Shown piece by piece: positions 9,113 to 19,100 of a DNA stretch of 64,000 nucleotides. The notes under the pieces are model-generated. The model had not been told where the DNA came from. It saw nothing but the letters and a program-made list of their open reading frames with translations, and did no database searches. A program made the position numbers and the translations under genes. Location: contig CAWGLV010000001.1 of the NCBI GenBank assembly GCA_963823495.1, positions 2,046,001 to 2,110,000 on the forward strand. The letters are read 5' to 3'. The stretch's first letter is position 1. Each line of letters starts with the position of its first letter. Source of the stretch: DATDAH01 sp963823495. GTDB lineage: Bacteria > Actinomycetota > Acidimicrobiia > Acidimicrobiales > DATDAH01.

Positions 9113-10057
9113 ATGAGGTGCCTGGTCACCGGTGGCGGCGGATTCATCGGCTCGACCCTGGTCGACCGCCTGCTCGCCGACGGCCAGGAGGTCGTGGTGC
9201 TGGACGACTTCTCCAGCGGGTCGGAGGCCAATCTCGTCGCCGCCCGGGAGGCCGCCCCCGAACGACTGACCGTCCACGTCCAGGACATCCGCGAGGACTC
9301 CACGACCGCAGTGGTGGCCGCGGCCGGGGCCGAAGTGGTCTTCCACCTGGCGGCCCAAGCCGATGTGCGGGTCTCGGTGGCCCGACCGGCCCACGACGCA
9401 TCGATCAACGTGATCGGCCTCCTGCGCGTCCTGGAGGGCGCCCGTGCGGGCGGGACCCGCAAGGTGGTCTTCGCCTCCAGCGGGGGGACCATCTACGGCG
9501 AGCCGGACCCCTCGGTGCTGCCGGTCGACGAGTCCCAGCCCGAGGTCCCCATCGCCCCCTACGGGGTGGCCAAGAAGGTGGGCACCGACTACCTGCGGGC
9601 GTACCGGGCGGTTCACGGCCTCGACTGGACCTCCCTGGCCCTGGCCAACGTCTACGGCCCGCGTCAGGACCCTCACGGTGAAGCCGGGGTCGTGGCCATC
9701 TTCGCCGGGCTGCTCCTGGCGGGGAAGCCCTGCACGATCTACGGCAGCGGCGAGGCCACGCGGGACTACGTCTACGTGGACGACGTCGTGGACGCCTTCG
9801 TCCGGGCGGCCGGCGCCGGCGGCGAGAACCTGTTCAACATCGGCACGGGCCAGGAGACGAGCGTCAACGCGCTGTACGCCGCGATGGCCGCCAACGAGGG
9901 CGTCACCGACCCACCGGCCTACGCCGAAGCCCGTCCGGGTGAGCTGGACCGATCCTGCCTCGATGCCGCCAAGGCCTCGCGGGAGCTGGGCTGGTCCCCG
10001 CAGGTGGGCCTGGCCGACGGTGTCAAGGCCACCCTCGACTGGTCCCGGAGCCGCTGA
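9113..10057 (+). CDS. NAD-dependent epimerase/dehydratase, UDP-glucose 4-epimerase-like
   Basis: Encodes 314 residues from ATG 9113, which is preceded by a GGGGGAG ribosome site and begins directly with the Rossmann strand (MRCLVTGGGGFIGSTL). It is an extended SDR with GGGGFIGS, DDFSSGSEANL, HLAAQADVRVSV, SSGGTIYGEP and catalytic YGVAKK, then ANVYGPRQDPHGEAGVVAIF. These residues match GalE-like NDP-sugar 4-epimerases common in actinobacterial polysaccharide loci. It lies 37 bases after the guanylyltransferase gene, probably in the same transcript. The exact sugar nucleotide cannot be assigned. Confidence 0.82.
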   Translation: MRCLVTGGGGFIGSTLVDRLLADGQEVVVLDDFSSGSEANLVAAREAAPERLTVHVQDIREDSTTAVVAAAGAEVVFHLAAQADVRVSVARPAHDASINVIGLLRVLEGARAGGTRKVVFASSGGTIYGEPDPSVLPVDESQPEVPIAPYGVAKKVGTDYLRAYRAVHGLDWTSLALANVYGPRQDPHGEAGVVAIFAGLLLAGKPCTIYGSGEATRDYVYVDDVVDAFVRAAGAGGENLFNIGTGQETSVNALYAAMAANEGVTDPPAYAEARPGELDRSCLDAAKASRELGWSPQVGLADGVKATLDWSRSR

Positions 10058-10152
10058 GATCCCGACGAGGACGGGTCTTTTGGCCCGTTGCGACCCGGAG
10101 CCGACGTTGTAGGAAGGCAGGGACCCTGATGCCGCGCGACGAGGAGCCCCCG

Positions 10153-10620
10153 ATGACCATCGGTGACAACCCTGGACCGCAGACCTTGGTGGTGGGCGTG
10201 GACCGCTCGGAGGGGTCGGCGCGGGCAGTGGCGTGGGTGGCCGACTTCGCCCGCCGGTGCGGCGGCGAGGTGGTCGCGGTCCATGTGCTGACCTATGACC
10301 ACGAGCTGCTGGAGGACCTGTCCCTCGACACGGTGCGCAACTGGCGGCAGGAGTTGACCGATGAGCTCCGCGCGACATGGACCGCGCCACTGGAGGGCGT
10401 GGAGCACCAGAGCCTCGTGGTGGAGGCCGGGTCGACCGCGGCAGGCCTGCTGGAGGCGGTGGCGGATGTCGGCGCCGACCTGGTCGTCGTGGGCGCGCAC
10501 GGTCGGGCCGGCCTGGCGAGTCGGATGCTCGGGGGCGTCAGCTACCGGGTGACCCACCAGTCGCCGGTTCCGGTGGTCGTGGTCCCGCCCGACTGGACGC
10601 CGGCCCCGACCACGGCCTAA
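10153..10620 (+). CDS. Universal stress protein, UspA family
   Basis: Encodes 155 residues from ATG 10153, which sits 6 bases after GAGGAG. ATG 10129 is an alternative that adds 8 residues. A single Usp domain is seen: TLVVGVDRSEGSARAVAWV at the N-terminus and the ATP-binding pattern GAHGRAGLASRMLGGVSYRV followed by VPVVVV. The G-2X-G-9X-G motif suggests an ATP-binding type. Its stop overlaps the stop of cofE on the other strand by 3 bases, so the two genes converge with no room for a terminator. Its stress role is not readable from context. Confidence 0.85.
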   Translation: MTIGDNPGPQTLVVGVDRSEGSARAVAWVADFARRCGGEVVAVHVLTYDHELLEDLSLDTVRNWRQELTDELRATWTAPLEGVEHQSLVVEAGSTAAGLLEAVADVGADLVVVGAHGRAGLASRMLGGVSYRVTHQSPVPVVVVPPDWTPAPTTA

Positions 10621-11312
10621 CGGAAGAGGTCCTCGGACGGGGAGCGGATGATCTCGTCCTTCACGCTGGACTCGCGGAGCCACGACGCATCGATCCCCCG
10701 GACGATCGCGACCGGGACGCCGCCGGCCTTGCCCATCACCAGTTCGGCGGCCGCCGCGATCTCATCGGCCACGGCGACCTCGGTGACCTGCAGCAGGTGA
10801 CCGGCGACGTCCTCGGTGCCTCGGAGGTCGACCACGGCGGCGATGCCCGCGCAGCCGATGGCCACATCGACCAGGCCCTTGCGCCACGGACGTCCGAACG
10901 TGTCGGAGACGATGACGCCGACCTCGGTGCCGGACGCGTCCCGAACACGGTCCCGGATCCGGCGGGCCGAGCGGTCCGAGTCCCGGGGGAGCAGGGCGGC
11001 CACGCCGTCGCCCAGGTTGGAGCGGTCGATGCCGGCGTTGGCGCAGACGAAGCCGTGAGCGGTCTCGCTGATGACCAGGTCGCCGCGTCGGCGCAGCACC
11101 CGGACCGACTCCTCCTCGACCAGGGCCTTGTGACCGAGGGGGTCGTCGGGGTCGACGGCCACGAGCCGGCCCTCGGCCTTGGACACGATCTTCTGAGTCA
11201 CCACCAGCACGTCGCCGTCCTGCACCTCCGCAGCCGCGACGACGAGCGTGGCGATGTCGTCCCCCGGGCGCACCTCGGGGATCCCCACCACCGCGATCAG
11301 CTCGACGCTCAT
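10617..11312 (-). CDS. cofE: Coenzyme F420-0:L-glutamate ligase
   Basis: Encodes 231 residues. It adds glutamate residues to F420-0 in a GTP-dependent reaction. The family signatures DGDVLVVTQKIVSKAEGR, ETAHGFVCANAGIDRSN and VSDTFGRPWRKGLVDVAIG are present. In many actinobacteria the orthologue FbiB carries an extra C-terminal nitroreductase-like FMN domain that reduces dehydro-F420-0. Here the protein stops after the ligase domain, so that reduction must be done elsewhere if the pathway runs through phosphoenolpyruvate. It follows cofD by 88 bases on the same strand. Confidence 0.93.
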   Translation of the reverse strand: MSVELIAVVGIPEVRPGDDIATLVVAAAEVQDGDVLVVTQKIVSKAEGRLVAVDPDDPLGHKALVEEESVRVLRRRGDLVISETAHGFVCANAGIDRSNLGDGVAALLPRDSDRSARRIRDRVRDASGTEVGVIVSDTFGRPWRKGLVDVAIGCAGIAAVVDLRGTEDVAGHLLQVTEVAVADEIAAAAELVMGKAGGVPVAIVRGIDASWLRESSVKDEIIRSPSEDLFR

Positions 11313-11400
11313 GGACCGACGTCCTCCGCCCGTCCTGGGTGCCGCATCGGGTGCGGGGCACCCCGAGATCGCTTCCAGAACGGCTTTTCCCAGGTCAGGG

Positions 11401-12324
11401 TCATGCGAGGACCACGCGGGCCAGGGCGGCAGCTTCGGGGGGGCCGTACATCATCGTGGGGGCGACCACGGCCTCGATGCCCTCGGCGGTGACCGCGTCG
11501 GCCAGGTCGGCGTCGGCCTCGTCGATGACGAGCCTCGCGGCGAGGGGCGCGTACAGGCGGGCGACGCCGACGACCGAGGCGTCGTGGCCCAGCTCGGCGA
11601 GCAGGCGATCGGCGGGGCCCTTGACGGCGGCCCCGGCGATGATCGGCGACACGGCCACACACGCCTCCCGGCGGGCCTCGACTGCTTCCCGCAACTCGGG
11701 AACCGCCAGCACCGGGGCGATGGAGACCAACGGGTTCGAGGGGGCGATCACCACCCGGTCGGCGAGAGAGAGCGCGGCGAGCGCGGTGGGGGAGGGGGCG
11801 GCCTCGGTGGCCCCGGCGAAGCGGATGGCGGTGGCCTCCACGTCGTGGTGCCGGCGCACGAAGTAGTCCTGGAATCCGATCTCGCCCTCGTCCACGACGG
11901 TGATCATGGTCCGTACCGCGTCGTCGCTCATGGGCGCCAGCGAAAGCCCGAGGTCCCAGGCGGCGACGATCTCCGCGGTGACCTCGGTGAGGGTGGCGCC
12001 CTCGCGCAGACGCTGGGTGCGGTAGAGGTGGGTCCCGAGGTCACGGTCACCCAGGCTGAACCAGGTGATGCCGCCGTAGCGCCCCAGGGCTTCCATGGCC
12101 TGCCACGTCTCGCCGACCAGGCCCCAACCCGTCTCGGGGTTGACCGCTCCAGCCAGCGTGTAGACGATGGTGTCGACGTCCGGGCTGATGTGGAGGCCGT
12201 GCAGCTCGACGTCGTCGCCGGTGTTGACCACCGCGGTGATCGAGGCCGGGTCGACCACCTGCGCCAGCCCGCCGAGGAGGCGGGCGGCACCCACGCCCCC
12301 GGCCACCACCGCCACGACCGTCAC
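11401..12324 (-). CDS. cofD: 2-phospho-L-lactate / phosphoenolpyruvyl transferase (CofD/FbiA)
   Basis: Encodes 307 residues. It transfers the phospholactyl or phosphoenolpyruvyl group from the activated GDP donor to the deazaflavin Fo, giving (dehydro-)F420-0. Motifs include the N-terminal AGGVGAARLLGGL, NTGDDVELHGLHISPDVDT, FSLGDRDLGTHLYRT and IAPSNPLVSIAPVL, all diagnostic for CofD. It starts only 4 bases after the gmd stop, so it is cotranscribed with a GDP-mannose dehydratase gene. In mycobacteria the equivalent gene (fbiA) also sits among mannose-activation genes, which makes the grouping recognisable rather than random. Confidence 0.94.
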   Translation of the reverse strand: MTVVAVVAGGVGAARLLGGLAQVVDPASITAVVNTGDDVELHGLHISPDVDTIVYTLAGAVNPETGWGLVGETWQAMEALGRYGGITWFSLGDRDLGTHLYRTQRLREGATLTEVTAEIVAAWDLGLSLAPMSDDAVRTMITVVDEGEIGFQDYFVRRHHDVEATAIRFAGATEAAPSPTALAALSLADRVVIAPSNPLVSIAPVLAVPELREAVEARREACVAVSPIIAGAAVKGPADRLLAELGHDASVVGVARLYAPLAARLVIDEADADLADAVTAEGIEAVVAPTMMYGPPEAAALARVVLA

Positions 12325-12328
12325 CGGC

Positions 12329-13309
<981 letters not shown>

Positions 13310-13316
13310 GGGTGCG

Positions 13317-13322
13317 GTTCTA
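13317..13322 (-). promoter_or_regulatory. Possible -10 box of the gmd operon
   Basis: TAGAAC on the minus strand, 8 bases before the gmd ATG. The last base departs from TAnnnT, but the same TAGAAC at the same spacing recurs at 45980-45985 and 46403-46408. Confidence 0.35.
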
Positions 13323-13340
13323 CCCGGAGGGAAGGGCCGT

Positions 13341-13363
13341 GTCTGCCAACTGGGTTGGCAGAC
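13341..13363. promoter_or_regulatory. Perfect palindromic operator candidate between gmd and the XRE regulator
   Basis: GTCTGCCAAC, then TGG, then GTTGGCAGAC: 10-bp arms without mismatch around a 3-bp centre. It sits midway between the -10 boxes of two divergent genes and covers the expected -35 zone of both. The adjacent XRE-family protein is the obvious binding candidate, giving autoregulation and control of gmd-cofD-cofE. That link is inferred from position and symmetry only. Confidence 0.6.
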
Positions 13364-13370
13364 GAGGACC

Positions 13371-13376
13371 TACCCT
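13371..13376 (+). promoter_or_regulatory. Predicted -10 box of the XRE regulator gene
   Basis: TACCCT, with its last T 8 bases before ATG 13384. The spacing fits a leaderless mRNA. Confidence 0.5.
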
Positions 13377-13383
13377 GGGAGAC

Positions 13384-13857
13384 ATGCCACGGCGTCCCGC
13401 GGTCGAGTCCCTGGGTCGCCGCATCGCCGATCACCGGGGCAAGCGGGGCTGGACCCAGACCGACCTGGCCGAGCGCCTGGGCATCTCCCGGGTGGCGGTG
13501 TCCCACCTCGAAGCCGACATGTCGACACCGGGCGAGCGCACCGTCGCCCTGCTGGCCGGCCTGTTCCACCAGGAGCCGAACGATCTCGTGGCGGGCACCA
13601 ACTATCCCCTGGCCAAGGTCGACCGGTTGCCCCCCGTGGTCAACCAGTACACCGAGGCCGAGCACCAGGTGGCCCTGTGCGAGACCGACCTGGCCTGGAT
13701 CGAGCGGGGCTCGTCCCAGTACGGCGACCAGCGCCTGGCCCAGTGGGACGTCGCCCTGCGCGCCCTGGCCCAGGACTGCGACCGGCACGACCGGGACCTG
13801 GTCGAGGTGTGCCGGCGGAAGGTCCGCCTGCTCCTGGACGAACGCGCCGCGGGCTGA
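13384..13857 (+). CDS. XRE-family helix-turn-helix transcriptional regulator
   Basis: Encodes 157 residues from ATG 13384; the upstream in-frame extension runs through the promoter region and is rejected. Residues about 9-65 form a Cro/CI-type HTH (LGRRIADHRGKRGWTQTDLAERLGIS, then RVAVSHLEAD). The remaining 90 residues are mostly helical and charged, ending LLLDERAAG, and match no ligand domain I know. It is divergent from gmd across the 13341-13363 palindrome and convergent with the rmd-like gene, whose stop is 3 bases away. Likely an autoregulator controlling the gmd operon. The effector is unknown. Confidence 0.85.
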   Translation: MPRRPAVESLGRRIADHRGKRGWTQTDLAERLGISRVAVSHLEADMSTPGERTVALLAGLFHQEPNDLVAGTNYPLAKVDRLPPVVNQYTEAEHQVALCETDLAWIERGSSQYGDQRLAQWDVALRALAQDCDRHDRDLVEVCRRKVRLLLDERAAG

Positions 13858-13860
13858 GGT

Positions 13861-14766
13861 TCAGATCTCGCGGACCCGTTTGCGCCAGTCGTCCAGGACG
13901 TCGGCCAGGGTCTGGTCGAGGCTGATCTCCGGCGACCACCCTGTCGCCTGGCGGAGGCGGGTGCAGTCACCCCGCAGCGCCGGGGTGTCGACCGGTCGGA
14001 GGAGGTCGGGATCGGCGACCAGGGTCATCGGGCGGTCGGCGAGAGCGACCAGCCGGTCGGCGATCTCCTGGATCGCCACGTCCCGGCCCGAGCACACGTT
14101 GTAGGCCTCACCGGGGACGCCGTGCTCGGCCAGGAGCCGGTAGGCCCGGACCACGTCCCGGACGTCGGTGAAGTCCCGGCGGGCGCTCAGGTTCCCGACC
14201 GGTACCTCGGATTCGCCCTCCACCTCGTTGCGGGCGATGCGGGAGGCCAGGGCCGAGGCGACGAACCGATCGCTCTGGCCGGGGCCGAGGTGGTTGAAGG
14301 GCCGGGCCCGGATCACGCCGAGGCCGTGGCCGAGGTGGGCCTGGAGGGCGACCAGGTCCGCCGAGGCCTTGCTGGCGCCGTAGGGGCTGACGGGCCGCAG
14401 CGGGCGGTTCTCGCCGATCGGCAGCTCGGACTCGGGCACCTGTCCGTAGACGTCGGCGCTGGCGACGGCGACCACCCGGGCGACATCGGCCCGCACCGCA
14501 GCCAGGAGCACGTTCATCGTGCCCTCGGCGTTGATGCGGAAGGTCTCCACCGGACTGGACCACGACCCGCCCACGTCGGCCTGGCCGGCGAGGTGGTACA
14601 CGACCTCGGGGCGGACCCCGGCGAGGAGGTCGTCGATCCCCTCCGGGTCGAGGATGTCCAGGCCCAGGTGACGATCGGTCTCGTGGACCTCGTCGCCCGC
14701 CGCCCGGAGGCCGGCCACGAGGTGGCGACCGACGAAGCCGGCTGCACCGGTGACGAGGGCTCGCAC
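13861..14766 (-). CDS. GDP-4-keto-6-deoxymannose reductase-like SDR (Rmd-like)
   Basis: Encodes 301 residues from a GTG start. It would reduce the Gmd product to GDP-D-rhamnose. Seen are VTGAAGFVGRHLVAGL, HLAGQADVGGSW, SADVYGQV, catalytic YGASKASAD, RPFNHLGPGQSD and the Rmd-typical VGNLSARRDFTDVRDVVRAY. The last motif and the nearby gmd favour Rmd over dTDP-sugar enzymes. The GTG follows a TAGACT box by 8 bases. If the Fcl-like enzyme is also active, this organism could make two 6-deoxyhexose donors from one precursor. Confidence 0.8.
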   Translation of the reverse strand: MRALVTGAAGFVGRHLVAGLRAAGDEVHETDRHLGLDILDPEGIDDLLAGVRPEVVYHLAGQADVGGSWSSPVETFRINAEGTMNVLLAAVRADVARVVAVASADVYGQVPESELPIGENRPLRPVSPYGASKASADLVALQAHLGHGLGVIRARPFNHLGPGQSDRFVASALASRIARNEVEGESEVPVGNLSARRDFTDVRDVVRAYRLLAEHGVPGEAYNVCSGRDVAIQEIADRLVALADRPMTLVADPDLLRPVDTPALRGDCTRLRQATGWSPEISLDQTLADVLDDWRKRVREI

Positions 14767-14773
14767 CGCCGAG

Positions 14774-14779
14774 AGTCTA
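14774..14779 (-). promoter_or_regulatory. Predicted -10 box of the rmd-like gene
   Basis: TAGACT on the minus strand; its last T lies 8 bases before the GTG start, suggesting a leaderless transcript. Confidence 0.45.
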
Positions 14780-15904
14780 CGGACCGCCGGAGCGGCCGCT
14801 CGCCGCTCGCCGGTAGAGGTCGATCATGCCCTCGGCGTAGGCGTCCCAGGAGTAGCGCTTCACCCGCTCCCGGCCTCGGCGCACGAGTCGGGCCCGGTGC
14901 GCCTCGTCGGTGAGGACCCGGGACAACGCCTGGGCCAGCGCGGTCGGGTCACGCGCCTCCACCAGGTCCGCCGCGTCGCCCAGCACCTCGGGGATCGCCC
15001 CGACCGAGGTGCTCACGACCGGGACACCGACTTCCATGGCCTCGAGCGGCGGTAGTCCGAAGCCCTCGTAGAGCGAGGGATAGGCCAGCACCGCAGCGTC
15101 CCGCAGGAGCGCGGCGCGGGTCTGGCCGTCGACCCAGCCGGTGACGCGGATCCGCTCCCGGTGTCGGGAGTTGGCCACCGCGGTGTGGATGGCGTCGGCC
15201 CCCCAGCCGTCGGCCCCGGCGACGACCAGGCCGAGGGCGGGGTCCTCGCCCGCGAGCAGGTTGAAGGCGGCGACGAGGGTCGGGAGGTCCTTGCGGGGCT
15301 CGAGCGTGCCGAGGGCGAGCACATAGCGTTCGCGCCCGGCATGGGCCCGGCCCGCGCCCGGGGGCGCGACGGGGACCACGTCCACGCCGTTGGCCACCAC
15401 GACGATCCGCTCGGGGTCCGCTCCGAGATGGTCGACCACCTCGGCGGCGACCGCGGCCGACGGCGTCTGGATCCAGACGCCCGCGGCGACCGCCCGCCGG
15501 AGGAGCGCCGGGTAGGTCAGCACGTCCGCCGTGCACAACTCCGGGTGGTGGACCGCCGTGAGGTCGTGGACGGTCACGATCCGGGCTGCGGCGCGAGTCG
15601 GAGGCACGACGAAGTTGGGCCCGTGAACCACGTCGACCGGGCCGGTCCAGAGCTCGATGGGGGGCCAGTCGGCATGACCCCAGGCCCAGCGGAGGGGGCG
15701 GGCGGCCATGGGCCGACCCGTGGCGCGGACCCCGGGCGGCACCACCTCGGGGAGGCGGCCGCGTCCCCGCCAGGACACCGAGAAGGCGACGACGGAGACC
15801 TCCGCTGCTCGTCCGAGACGGTCGAGCAGGGCTCGGGTCACCCTTCCCACGCCGGTCGGTTGGTCGAGCAGCGGGGTCGCGTCGATCGCGACCCGCGGGG
15901 TCAT
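14777..15904 (-). CDS. Glycosyltransferase family 4 protein
   Basis: Encodes 375 residues from ATG 15904 (MTPRVAIDATPLLDQPTGVGRV), the usual N-terminal strand of GT4 enzymes with a glycine-rich acceptor loop. An earlier in-frame ATG would add 18 unrelated residues. Further motifs are VTVHDLTAVHHPEL, LALGTLEPRKDLPTL and YEGFGLPPLEAMEVGVPVV. Its ATG overlaps the stop of a 59-residue protein gene (ATGA), so translation is coupled. Its end lies only 10 bases before the rmd-like start and overlaps that promoter. Donor unknown; GDP-mannose or GDP-rhamnose are candidates from context. Confidence 0.85.
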   Translation of the reverse strand: MTPRVAIDATPLLDQPTGVGRVTRALLDRLGRAAEVSVVAFSVSWRGRGRLPEVVPPGVRATGRPMAARPLRWAWGHADWPPIELWTGPVDVVHGPNFVVPPTRAAARIVTVHDLTAVHHPELCTADVLTYPALLRRAVAAGVWIQTPSAAVAAEVVDHLGADPERIVVVANGVDVVPVAPPGAGRAHAGRERYVLALGTLEPRKDLPTLVAAFNLLAGEDPALGLVVAGADGWGADAIHTAVANSRHRERIRVTGWVDGQTRAALLRDAAVLAYPSLYEGFGLPPLEAMEVGVPVVSTSVGAIPEVLGDAADLVEARDPTALAQALSRVLTDEAHRARLVRRGRERVKRYSWDAYAEGMIDLYRRAASGRSGGP

Positions 15905-16080
15905 CCCGGTTCCGGCCTCGCCGGTCCGGCGAAGCGGCGATTGAGCTCTCGCCCCCACTCCCGGCGTTGGACCTGGGCCCTCTGCACGGTCAGCACCCCG
16001 GCCCCGACGCTGACGTACAGGGCCTCGCGAGCCACGGCCAACGCGGCCCGGACCGGCGCGAGAATCGGGAGCGACGACAT
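15901..16080 (-). CDS. Small 59-residue protein coupled to a glycosyltransferase
   Basis: Starts at ATG 16080 (MSSLPILAPVRAALAVAREAL) and stops with TGA overlapping the next gene's ATG. A TATCGT -10-like box sits 7 bases before the start. Residues 6-35 are amphipathic and mildly hydrophobic (VGAGVLTVQRAQVQRRE), followed by a basic tail. It has neither a clear signal peptide nor a full membrane segment. I do not recognise a named family. The coding call rests on promoter, coupling and sensible composition. It may be a membrane-associated helper of the downstream glycosyltransferase, but nothing proves this. Confidence 0.55.
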   Translation of the reverse strand: MSSLPILAPVRAALAVAREALYVSVGAGVLTVQRAQVQRREWGRELNRRFAGPARPEPG

Positions 16081-16086
16081 GGAGCC

Positions 16087-16092
16087 ACGATA
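16087..16092 (-). promoter_or_regulatory. Predicted -10 box for the small protein-glycosyltransferase unit
   Basis: TATCGT on the minus strand ends 7 bases before ATG 16080, the spacing of a leaderless start. Confidence 0.45.
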
Positions 16093-16184
16093 CTGCCAGG
16101 CCGGGTGAGCGGCGGGGCCCCGGAGCCCGCGACGATCAGCCGAGCACGTCCACAGGGTGCCAGCCGGGGTCGGGGCGGCACCGC

Positions 16185-16190
16185 TAGCCT
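16185..16190 (+). promoter_or_regulatory. Predicted -10 box of the large GT2 membrane protein gene
   Basis: TAGCCT ends 10 bases before GTG 16200 and supports that start codon. Confidence 0.45.
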
Positions 16191-16199
16191 GCGCGGATC

Positions 16200-19100
16200 G
16201 TGGACGAACCCGCTGCCGACGCCGCGGCGCCAACCCCCGGTCCGATCACGCCCGCCGTCGTCGCGGTCGTGGTGACCCACGAACCCGGTCCGTGGTTCGA
16301 GGAGAGCCTGCGCGCCCTCGCGGACCAGGACTACCCCGACCTCACCGTCCTGGTCATCGACGCCGGCAGCACCGAGGACCCGACCCAGCGGGTGGCGGCG
16401 GCCTGTCCGTCGGGATTCGTCCGCCGGATCGACGTGAATCCGGGATTCGGCCCGGCCGCGAACGAGGCGCTGGAGACGGTCGAGGGCGCTCGCTATCTGC
16501 TGTTCTGCCATGACGACGTGGCCCTGGGCCCGGGGACGGTGACGGCCATGGTGGAGGAGGCCCGCCGGTCCAACGCCGGCATGGTCGGTGCCAAGGTGGC
16601 GGACTGGGGCGACGATCGCCAGCTCCAGTCCGTCGGCATGACGGTCGACCGCATCGGCCATCCGTCCTCCTACGTGGAGGAGGGCGAGTACGACCAGGGC
16701 CAGCACGATGCGGGCCGCGACGTCTTCTACCTCCCCGGCGGCTGCCAGCTCATCCGGGCCGATCTGTTCGCCACCCTGGGCGGGTTCGACCCCGCCTTGG
16801 CCTTCTACGGCGAGGACCTCGACCTCGGGTGGCGGGCGCGAGTGGCCGGGGCCCGAATCGTGGTGGCGCCCGCCGCCCGGGTCCGTCACGTCGCCGACCT
16901 GCCGGCCCGCCGCCCGGACCTGGACGCCCATCGCCTCACCGAACGCCACCGGCTGCGGACGGTCCTCACCTGCTACGGCCTCGGCACCCTGCTCTGGATG
17001 GTTCCGCTCTTGGTGGTCCTGTCCCTGGTCGACCTCGGGGCCGGTCTGATCACGGCTCGGGCCGGTCGGGCCCGCGCCGCGGTCGGCGCGTGGACCTGGA
17101 ACCTCGCCCGGTTCTCCGCGCTGGTCGGTCGCCGCCGTCGACTCGGCCGGCTTCGGCGTACCTCGGACCACGACCTCCGGGCCCTGCAGGTGCGAGGACT
17201 GGCCCGGGTCCAGGCCTACCAGCACCGGGAACGCCCCGGCCGACGTCGGTCGGCGGTCACCACCCTCCGCCAAGGCGTGGTCGACTTCGTCCGGTCCGGA
17301 CCGAGTGGGATCTCCACTGCGGTCTGGGTCGTGCTCGGCCTGTTGCTGTTGATCGGCAGCCGCCACCTGATCACCCGCTCCATCCCGGCCGTCGGAGAGC
17401 TGGCGCCCTTCCCGGGCGGACCCAGCGAGCTGTGGAACGAGTTCTTCTCCGGCTGGCGGTCATCGGGCCTCGGCTCCGATGCGCCCGCGCCGACGGCCTT
17501 CGCCGGGCTGGCCGTCTGGGGCACGATGTTCTTGACCGTGATGGGTCTGGCCCGCACGGTGTTCATCCTCGGGATGATCCCCCTCGGCGGCTTCGGCGCA
17601 TGGCGCCTCCTCCGGGACACTGGATCGGCCTACGGCCGGGTCACCGCGCTGGTGGTGTACGTGGCGTCTCCGGTCGCCTACAACGCCTTGGCCGACGGGT
17701 CCCTGCGCGGGCTGGTGGCTTTCGCGGCGGCGCCCTTCCTGCTCCACGGCCTCGTCCAGGCGAGCCGACTCGAGCCCTTCAGCGGCGAGGGGCGCACCCC
17801 GGTCCAGGCCGGTCTGGCTCTCGGGTTGGTGACCGCGGTGGGCGCCATGTTCCTGCCGCTACTGGTCGTCGTGCTGGTCATCATGGCCCTCGGGCTGGCC
17901 CTCGGGATCCTGTTGACCGGCCAGCCGGGCGCGGCCGGCCGGGTGGTGGCCGCCGGCCTGATGGGTGCCGGGGTGGCGATGGTGCTCCACATCCCGTGGA
18001 GCCTGGATCTCCTCGGCTCGGCGACCGACTGGACGACCCTGGGCGCCACCCGCGACGGCGCCGGCACGCTCACGATGTCGCAGATACTCCGCTTCGAGTC
18101 CGGGCCCGTCGGGGCGAGCGTGGCCGGTTTCGCCTTCCTGGCCCTCGCCGCGGTGCCCGTGGTGATCGGTCGCACCTGGCGGGCCACGTGGGCGGTCCGG
18201 GCCTGGGCGTTGGCCGTGGTTGCTTGGGGCGTGCTCTGGATCGGCGAGGCCGGGTGGTCGCCGGTGGCCCTGCCGGCGCCCGAGGTGCTCCTGGCCCCGG
18301 CCGCGGCCGGGATCGCCGTGGCGGCCGGCCTCGCCGCCGTCTCCTTCGAACGCGACGTGGTCGGCCAGGGGTTCAGTTGGCGCCAGGCCGGCCTGGTCGT
18401 CGGGTTGGTGGCCCTGGTCGTCGGTCTCGGGCCGTTCCTGGCCGCCACCGCCAACGGCCGCTGGCACCTGCCCCGAAACGACTTCGATGTCGCCCTCAGC
18501 TTCCTGGAGGCCGAAGAGGAGGACGCCCCCTTCCGGGTCCTCTGGCTCGGCGACCCCGATGTGCTGCCCCTCACGGGCTGGCGCCTCAACGAGGCCACCG
18601 CCTACGCCACCTCCGACAACGGCCTGCCGGACGTCACCGAGTTGTTCCCGGGGAGCACCGACGGCGGTACCGAGATCCTGGCCGAAGCGTTGCGTACGGC
18701 CACCAACCGGGAGACCAATCGTCTCGGCGACCTCCTGGGACCGATGGGCATCCGCTACATCGTTGTGCCCGAACGCCTGGCCCCCCAGCCCTTTGCCGAC
18801 GAGGAGTTCCCGCTGGACCCGCCGGTCCGCGATGCACTCTCCAGCCAACTCGATCTCGTTCAGATCAATGTGAACCCGGCGGTCACGCTCTATGAGAACG
18901 ACGCGTGGATTCCCACCCGAGCGCTCTTGCCCAGCTCTGACGCCGGTGACCTGGGCTCCGGGGAGGTCACGCCCGAGGAGGCCCTCGCCGCGTCGACGGC
19001 CACCGACTTCGGCTCCGCCACCCCGGCCCTCGGCGACGAGAGGGGCCCGACGACCTACCGCGGCCCGGTCGACGGCCAGGGCGAGCTCTATCTGGCCTCC

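Noticed and set aside
10129..10152. Earlier start for the universal stress protein
   Set aside because: The ribosome site AGGAAGG is 11 bases away, while the internal ATG 10153 has GAGGAG at 6 bases; the choice is not certain.
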